Positions 63,641 through 64,000 of a DNA stretch of 64,000 nt are shown piece after piece. The translations under genes were made by a program, and so were the position numbers. Origin of the DNA: Acidobacteriota bacterium (lineage in GTDB: Bacteria; Acidobacteriota; UBA6911); assembly GCA_012729555.1 (NCBI GenBank), contig JAAYCX010000010.1, positions 149,746 to 213,745 of the forward strand, written 5' to 3'. The notes under the pieces are model-generated. The model did no database searches. It saw only the letters and a program-made list of their open reading frames with translations, and was not told the origin of the DNA. How positions within the stretch are numbered: position 1 is the stretch's first letter; every line of letters begins with the position of its first letter.

Positions 63641-64000
63641 TGGATCAAGATCCCTATATAGTCGAGATAATGCGGATCAGGCTGGTCGGTCCGATCCGCC
63701 CGGTTTGGCGCGATTGTGTGCCTGCAACAAATACCCGTGCGTAATTAATCCATTTTGATCGCGCCGGGCTTCGGCTACAATACCTCCAAATCAAGAGGAT
63801 GCCTCCCGGGCAAATACGGCAGAGGATCCTTCCTGTCCTTGGTAAAACCTGAATTTTAAATAATTGCCGGGCATTAAACCGCTTCATTCACGAAGCGCAC
63901 CGAAAACAGCATTGTAATGCGGTTCTGGCTCCTTGGAAACAAGATTGCGGTGGTGACTTCAGAGAAAACGGTGACCAAGGACCATTGAAATGGGTCCGAA
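63641..64000. other. Non-coding tail of the window
   Basis: No credible gene is seen in this 360-base stretch. It has a -10-like TACAAT at 63776-63781 (shared 13-mer with 1486-1498). An ATG at 63990 preceded by AAGGA might start a gene that runs out of the window. Confidence 0.5.

Overview
This window is about 64 kb of GC-rich bacterial DNA, densely coded on both strands. It looks chromosomal and comes from a Gram-negative, probably anaerobic or facultative organism. The envelope genes point to an outer membrane: lipoprotein signals, a protein with a putative outer-membrane barrel at 36883-39939, and exported sulfatases and peptidases. Sigma-54 promoters and activators, ferredoxin-type ATPases, NifX-like proteins, MttB/UroD-type methyltransferases and DUF362/DUF364/DUF169 proteins fit Acidobacteriota or Desulfobacterota. 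I cannot name the lineage from sequence alone. I see no rRNA, tRNA, CRISPR array or complete insertion sequence.

Layout. 1-1355 holds the N-terminal part of a sulfatase; a paralogue lies at 58701-60326. 1561-18026 is mostly a metallocluster/redox region. It has three NifX/NifB-type 'dinitrogenase Fe-Mo cofactor' family proteins, two Mrp/MinD-type ATPases with 2x[4Fe-4S] ferredoxin inserts, NifU and NifS, a radical SAM protein, a DUF364 protein, and two paralogous PAS-sigma-54 activators. No nitrogenase structural gene is present. I read two sigma-54 (-24/-12) promoters facing away from each other at 5834-6034, a second such pair at 15214-15264, and a fifth at 10692, so this looks like one sigma-54 regulon. 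18030-21086 carries a coiled-coil exported protein, an orphan histidine kinase, and a lipoprotein RNase followed by a barstar-type inhibitor.

21087-29289 is an accessory island. Its RHS and HicAB portion is visibly lower in GC than the flanks. It holds an RHS C-terminal fragment with a zincin-like tip, a second decayed RHS remnant, and four toxin-antitoxin systems (HicAB, MazEF-like, Phd/ParE-like, AbiEi/AbiEii), with an M1-like peptidase between them. 29361-45202 is ordinary metabolic and envelope content: a UroD-type methyltransferase, an esterase, a purine permease, an aminotransferase, a BON protein, an AAA/DUF4143 ATPase, a YhbY protein, a large propeller/peptidase protein, two hydrolase/methyltransferase genes, and a perR-katG peroxide operon with an operator.

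45285-55269 holds envelope and glycan genes. These include a four-gene cassette (PglD-like acyltransferase, ACP, KAS III, SDR) that could make and transfer a short acyl group to an amino sugar, a transhydrogenase, a DUF362 protein, a UbiA-family prenyltransferase and a polytopic membrane protein. 55505-63543 has a non-pyrrolysine MttB homologue behind a palindromic operator, a YgiQ-type radical SAM protein, the second sulfatase, a TPR protein, a REC-PilZ regulator, and a Ycf48-like repeat protein.

The most striking observation is that last gene. It has a single in-frame TGA at codon 89, followed 10 nt later by a perfect 8-bp hairpin whose loop starts with G. This matches the bacterial SECIS layout, and the TGA aligns with a Cys in the next repeat unit. 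It is a candidate selenoprotein of a family I do not know to contain Sec. The second theme is the sigma-54-controlled NifX/Mrp/radical-SAM module, which has no nitrogenase.
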